Positions 58,135-64,000 of a stretch of 64,000 nucleotides of DNA are shown one piece after another (positions within the stretch are counted from its first letter, which is position 1; each line of letters opens with the position of its first letter). The DNA is from Anisakis pegreffii (Eukaryota > Nematoda > Chromadorea > Rhabditida > Anisakidae), in contig JAPYMA010001677.1 of NCBI GenBank assembly GCA_035041965.1, positions 186,001 to 250,000 of the forward strand, written 5' to 3'. The notes below the pieces were generated by a model, which was not told the origin of the DNA, made no database searches, and saw only the letters and a program-made list of their open reading frames with translations. The translations under genes were made by a program, and so were the position numbers.

Positions 58135-58366
58135 CTAGTTGGATCTGATGTTAGCTGAGTTTATAACTTATGCTCGGATGAATGATAGTAATAATAGCGG
58201 TGGGGTATCAGTATAAATATGTGTTGGGTGATAACTGAAATCAGTGAATAAGCAATGATGGACGTAGAATTGAATGAATATTCAGATTGCAATGACTGAT
58301 TCAATGAGGAATCAAGAGAACAAGAAGACGTGACCAACGATTTGCTGTTGATGATAATATATCGAG

Positions 58367-58403
58367 TGGATTTCTGATCGAAATCAGAATATTCAAATCC
58401 ACT
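58367..58403. repeat. short hairpin
   Basis: agtggattt and aaatccact form the outer stem, with an inner ctgat/atcag stem. Confidence 0.5.
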
Positions 58404-59740
58404 AATATCACGAACACCTCACCTCAAGCGACGGTAAATATTCAGTCGACCACAATTCACTTCTACGAAGACACAGACAGACCAAACCGCTTTCTGCTCC
58501 GCCTTCGAACTGAGATCACTGAAACGATGAACACAACCGATTGAACGAATAAATGAATGCACAGTGACTCTTCTAGAGGAGATCCCTCACTAATGCTCAA
58601 TCAAAATGACATTCAGACGGTTGCTATTGCTATATGTGCAAATTAAAAACGATTCATATTGAGTAATCGGTGAGAAATCACCACGAGAACAGCGATGTTT
58701 TTGGTGCGGTTGAACGGTTAGTATTGAGAAGTGGTCATCATCTCAGGTGAACAAATGAAAATAACGCATTACGGCTACTAGTTTCTTTAGATGGTCATTT
58801 GATCAGTTGCTCGAAAAGGAATCGTCTCGACAGTCAACTCAGTTGAATCACCTCTTATTTACTACCATTCGAAAGTTGAATGGCTACAAACCGAATAATA
58901 CTGGAAGAGATGAATTGTTCGGAGATGTATTATAATAAGAAATGGATGAGAGATTGTTGAAATAATGTTTGTGTTCGAATAAATGACGAATATTAATGCG
59001 AATAATGGGAACGGAATGTGAGGAAAACGGTTATCCGGCTGGATTTAATGTGATGACGAGAGAAGACAATGATTATCGAGGGACGGATATAAGAGAGTGC
59101 CTGTGTCTCAGTACATATCTTTAACTATATCTCTGTTTATACGAATCGTGACCAATGTCCACTCGACACACACACAAAACACCCTAAGAGGCAGTCGGCT
59201 GACACCAACACCACAATAATAATAAATAGCTAACTGACCACATGTTCGCTCGTTCGTTCACTCGTTCTCACAAACCAGTAAGTAAATCCGACGTTATGTC
59301 AAACGGCAATCCTGCCCTACTGAATCACAATAAGTCTGTCGTTATTTCTCTGAGTCTCGTCGCATCGTTTGCGTTCAAATCAAAATGTAAACATACACTC
59401 AATAAATAGCAACATTTTGACTCGTGCCGATATTTTCATTTCTTTTTGAACGTCTTCTTAAATTGAACATTTACCATTACAGACATCGCCATTTACACCA
59501 GACATAATTTATTTACACACTTCAGCTCGTCGTCCATTTCATTGCAAAATACAACCAACAATCAACGGTAACGTACAATAAAATTTATATAAACATCAAT
59601 AATGCTAAGTGAAAAAACAGCAATTTCAATAGCAGTGACAATAATAACAACTGCAGCAATAATAAGAACAATACTGATAAAAATCAAATGAAGAAGTAAC
59701 TCTCATTGTGTGAATAAACAATAATTTTACATAAAAGATA

Positions 59741-59766
59741 AATTCTGCAGTTTTTGCTGCAGAATT
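59741..59766. repeat. perfect 10-bp stem hairpin
   Basis: aattctgcag and ctgcagaatt flank a six-base T-rich loop, about 170-200 bp beyond the 3' end of the propeller gene. Confidence 0.6.
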
Positions 59767-59936
59767 ATACGTTGGATGTGTGCAATGACTATTTTATGAT
59801 TTGGAAATACTCAAGGTTTTCAGTTGGAGGACGGCACATTAAAGCAAATAATCCCATTCTCGTCAGTCAGGTGAGTCAATGAAATTTCTCGAACCAAGAC
59901 AATGATGACAATAATCTGCAGTTCTCTGATTCTTTA

Positions 59937-59942
59937 TTTATT
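59937..59942 (-). terminator. polyadenylation signal AATAAA, propeller gene
   Basis: On the minus strand AATAAA lies about 21 nt after the stop at 59965-59963. A second overlapping copy follows at 59933-59938. Confidence 0.5.
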
Positions 59943-59962
59943 GAATGCAAAAAATAAATTAA

Positions 59963-62906
59963 TCAAACCACTTTTCTCGTAAAAATAAAACAACCCAAAC
60001 GATCATTACGGCTTCCAATCAAAGCCCTGTAGACAATGCACTGTTTTTGATCACAAAATTTCTCCTGTATTATCAGCACACCACCGAACGTTTCTGTGTT
60101 CTGTGAAAGTATCAAATCAACACTTCGAATCAATTTGTTCACATTTGCTTCCGACTGGTTAATGGTGTTAAATGAGTCGGATGCATGTGAAGACGACAAT
60201 TCTATGCTGTTTGCTAAAGATGATTTGCTGTTCAGATGTCGAACAGATGAATCCGTTTGCCGTCTGATCTCGACCCGATGAGCTGGATTCACTCTTTGAA
60301 TCACTTCATGATCATCTTTGGATCGCAAACTCTCAGCTGTGTTCGTTGAATGCGGAGATGTGAAGTTAATCCCATTAAACTTGAGCTCAAATAGTTGTCC
60401 AGTGGTATTCAATAAGAATAGCGTGTCAATACTCGTGTCAATAAAAGGCGATCGTACGAATGGAGATGAACCAATTTTGAGATGAATTAAGACGGCTAAT
60501 AACTGCACATGAATGATGATCACTGAACTGTTTTGTGTTACAACAGCACCGATTTGCTTGCTGAGCATTACAGGCGCAGCGAAAACGCCTTCTTCAGTTG
60601 CGATCTGATCGATCTGAAAAAACTTGCATTTGCATTGAGAAATTACTGGTGAAATATTCTATTGGGACGCTCTGCTCTTATTGTCAAGTGGAATGCATTT
60701 GTAGGAAGAATATATTGATATTTTAGAATATGTGGATATTTTAGCCATAATGAAAAACGCTCAAAATCTATTCGCAAATATTGAAAATTCAATTTTACGC
60801 GTAATTCTGCACTTCCTGAATTCTTTGACGAATGCATATGAAAAAGAAAAAAAAACTATTTCAGCACCGTTCACGGATATTTTCTTTCACGATAATCGTT
60901 TCCATTGAAACGCAATAAAATGTATTGATGCGGAAGAAACAATTCTTCGAAAATTTAAGGTTTCGTTCATCTGAATAAATTTTCTTCGTGCGCACATTCG
61001 AATCGCCTTCATAATGTGTTCCTTCTCTGTCAAACATTCATCTTAATTGAACGTTTCATTTGTTCGTTCGTTTTCTTAGATTCAAATTATTATATTCATA
61101 TTGCAATAAACGAACCGTTGCCATTATACATATTGATCGTTGCACAAAACCTGAGACTATGCCATGGAAAATTTCCAAAATTTTCCACACCCCCAGGCAA
61201 TGGAAGAGATGAGTGGGAATAGTTGTAGTTTATAACTGATATTCGTATGACATTCATTTGCTCATTCAGCTTCACTTATCTCTTCACTCATGTGATATGC
61301 AGTCATTCGGCTTATTCTTAGAAATGAACACTGTGAAGTGACTGAATTTTATATCAACATTTGATATTTTTAGATAAAGATTACAGAAAGATCAGAAAAA
61401 GGATTTACTAATGAATGTTTCACGTTTCTTTCCTCGCCAAATTTTATCGCGAATTGACATAAAAATATGATCAAAAACTTTGTTCCGTTAGCAACTGACG
61501 TGAAAACTGTGCGAAATATGATCGTGTTTGCTCAATGGATCTGAGAATAGTTCGCGATTCGAACACAATTTTTCACTCGATTGCCGTTTAATTAAAAATT
61601 CACGATTGAATATCACATGAAAAATGATTTGTTAAGATTTCATTATGAAACCTTATGAAATAAAATGATCAGTCAGTTTTCGCAGCAGCTGAATTTCAAC
61701 AGATAATCTCCTTTAGAGATCTGTTTGCTTTGTTTTGAAACGTATGAATCGGGATTGTCAAAGTGTATTTATATAGTGAACAGTAAATTGTGCAAATGTT
61801 CAACATTCAGTGAAATTCGAAACCTAAATTAAACGACAAAACTGAGGCGTATATGCAAGAGGCAACACATTCTGGATGCATCGGTCCAGTACAAGAACAA
61901 ATATATGAACAAAAAAAATACGGCAAAAAACGATCTTAGAAGAAGATTCAAGATTGAGAGTTCGTTGCTGGAGTAACAGATCATAAAGATGGACCGATGG
62001 AAGAGAATGTGAGAGTGTGGTCATTGCTGAGAGAGTGTGGTTTTTCCTCTAGAAAATGGCAGTTAGTATACGAGAGTGGAATCAAAAGTAATTCTGCTCT
62101 TGTACCAATGAGTCACTGAACAAGAACGAACTGCTTTCTTGTTTCGAGCAAAGTTTCAGTCCGTTCAGAATAATTAATTTACATTCTTTATCACTATCAC
62201 CCCTCGAGAAGTGTTCTTCTCGAGAGCATTTCTCGCCAACTGAGTGCAGTGGTAAACTGTTTTGAGCTGCTTGTGAGCTATTATCGCAGAAGAGATTTTC
62301 GATTTGCAGTCACATCAAAAGCTTTCCAATCAAAAATTCTCAAACAAAACATCGCTCACATTCGAATTCGACAACGCTTAGTGGCCTAATGCTTCTTGCA
62401 TTTGAATGGAAATCTTTACGAAACTTCACGAGAAGTAGTTTTAAGTGCATCTATTCTTCCAACTAAAGTACCATAGAGTTCAAAGCAAAGAGATAGCCTT
62501 TCAAAATCCAATGTTACCATTTTCAACCTTTTTACAGCGCATTTCATACTGGTACAAAAAATGCTACACTAATGTTGACAATCTCAAAATTGTCAAGTTC
62601 AACTGCTAATAACTCAAAACTCTGAATTCTCAAAACTCTATAAAGTATCTTCTTTGATAAGTTAACACATTGTAAACAGTGAATATTGACGACCGCACTG
62701 AAACAACTGAGAGGAGAACTTCGTGGAAATAAAGAGATTGTCATGACATGATTGTTTACCTTCATTGCCGTGAATGGTTCATACGAATAGATATTCCCTT
62801 TTACGTCGACAATCAACAATTTTTCTACATTGCCATCATCCACCATCAAAGGTGACGCAAAAACAGGTGCTTTCAACTGTGTTTCCCACAATACGGTTCC
62901 ATCTTC
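59963..62906 (-). CDS. PQQ-type beta-propeller protein, AASDH/ACSF4-like C-terminal part
   Basis: Exons 62906-62760 and 60613-59963 join in phase 0 across a 2.1-kb intron. The first reads EDGTVLWETQLKAPVFASPL, then EKLLIVDVKGNIYSYEPF. The second opens ATEEGVFAAPVMLSKQIGAV and continues LKIGSSPFVRSPFID and DTLFLLNTTGQLFELKF. The repeating pattern W-x-aromatic-x3-x-P-V/I-F-x-S/A-P followed by strand-G-x-I/L-Y is that of PQQ propeller blades; order and wording fit the last blades of human AASDH (acyl-CoA synthetase family 4). The ~125 residues after the last blade are Ser/Asn-rich with no counterpart I recall. The adenylation domain is not visible here and would lie upstream, beyond 62906 or outside the window. 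Other PQQ-repeat proteins are possible. Confidence 0.6.
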
Positions 62907-64000
62907 CTGGAATTGTCACTATAATTATTGAATGATTTCAAAATTTTTAAAGATGTTCCTCAGTGTGTTCATTCGATGTAAGGCTTCGATTCTGCGAACT
63001 GCTCAAAAATGTTTGCCTTGAAATATGTGTCAGAATATCTGAATCATATTTGCAATCATCAGACAAAAACATATCGAACATGTACACTATGTGAACGATT
63101 TCCAAAGTGCTTATTTTCATCGAGTAATGAAATGATTTTGCAAATAATTGCATGTTTCGTCGAGTTTACAAACGAAATAAGTAATGAAACTTTTGAGTGA
63201 GCATGAGAAAATTGAAACATTCTTATAATGAAAGTCTTAGAGCATGTGACTTGCTGCGAAGATTTTTGCGTTGAAATCCAATATATGCGTCCATATGTGA
63301 AGCATTTTTCATTCTCCAGGGAAAAAAAAAACGCCGAAAGTGTGAAGTTTCATCTTCAAATATGCGCACTGTGTGAATAATTTCCGAACGTGCCTATTTT
63401 CAAGTTGTGAAATAAGTCTGCACTTTCATTGAGCATAAGGAATTTGAAATGAAAATTGAACAGAAACGGAATGGAATTTTCAGTTTCAAATTTCTTCCAT
63501 TGAAAAAAGTCATCAAAAATATGAAGTGTGTATTGGAGGAGAAGTCGGAATGCGGAATGCTATGAATGAGGAAGCTTTTAGGTAGTAGGAGTGCTTAGAG
63601 GATAAACGTTAACACAATGACTGGCACTTTGACTAACAATACGCTGGATAACTAGCTTTTGAGATGCTCGTTTTTTTTTCTGGTGACTTAAAACAATGCA
63701 CTGAGCGGATAGAAAATCGAGTAAATCAATTGTGCACACACCGACCATACACGGAACTAATCATGAATGGGTATACGTGTCATCATTCATCACAACACTA
63801 TTATATTCTAACTTTTATTATAATGAGTGTTACTAATATTATTATCATTACTAACCTTTCATAATCAGTAGCACTACTATCACAACGGCTTTTAAGTATT
63901 CAGTTCTTTGAGAAATTGATTATTTTTATTAATATTGTTATGCTCATCATTAAAATAAGAAGAGACATGAAGATCGCTACGCTGAATTATTTTGAAGGCT
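62907..64000. other. unresolved upstream region of the propeller gene
   Basis: No further propeller or adenylation exon was recognised before the window edge. A plus-strand frame at 63009-63200 has no support. It is probably intron or 5' flank of the minus-strand gene, which may continue beyond the window. Confidence 0.35.

Larger units (their letters stand above)
58135..59936. other. intergenic region
   Basis: Lies between two minus-strand genes. It holds two small hairpins (58367-58403 and 59741-59766) and short CA-rich stretches. No exon was recognised. Confidence 0.4.

Overview
The window is nuclear DNA of a small-genome animal, most likely a nematode. It is AT-rich. Genes are split into many short exons of 30-320 bp with mostly short introns, and most 3' splice sites read TTTCAG or TTCCAG. 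Several predicted start codons lie a few bases after such an acceptor with no visible upstream coding exon, as expected for spliced-leader addition. I saw no bacterial operons, rRNA, tRNA or CRISPR. All gene models were built by eye from frame, splice phase and remembered family motifs, so exon ends are predictions.

Layout: (1) 2.3-11.3 kb, + strand, a rhomboid intramembrane serine protease of the RHBDL type with an N-terminal EF-hand-like region. (2) 32.5-12.5 kb, - strand, a neurofibromin (NF1) orthologue of about 46 exons covering almost a third of the window: helical N-terminal region, complete RasGAP domain with arginine finger, Sec14-PH module and C-terminal helical region. (3) 33.6-34.4 kb, + strand, two unassigned exons. 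(4) 35.5-38.9 kb, + strand, an RluA-family pseudouridine synthase closest to mitochondrial RPUSD4/RPUSD3. (5) 40.2-41.2 kb, + strand, a 264-aa conserved protein I cannot name. (6) 43.0-42.3 kb, - strand, a 154-aa Cys-rich protein I cannot name. (7) 45.4-43.6 kb, - strand, an ELF/E74-type ETS transcription factor. (8) 45.5-56.1 kb, a gene-poor stretch. (9) 58.1-56.1 kb, - strand, two serine-rich exons, possibly an upstream part of the ETS gene. (10) 62.9-60.0 kb, - strand, the C-terminal part of a PQQ-type beta-propeller protein resembling AASDH/ACSF4, with its 5' part unresolved or outside the window.

The genes do not form one pathway. Rhomboid proteases (EGF-ligand shedding in flies), NF1 (Ras shut-off) and ETS factors (Ras/MAPK targets) all touch Ras signalling, but their proximity proves nothing.

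Non-coding structure includes two hAT-like elements with 8-bp target duplications, one in a rhomboid intron and one in an NF1 intron; two further inverted-repeat elements in NF1 introns, one built from ~16-bp repeat units; a pair of long hairpins at 39.8-39.9 kb; and a small hairpin in an RPUSD4 intron. Several acceptors appear to use AAG instead of YAG, and one ETS intron appears to use a GC donor.
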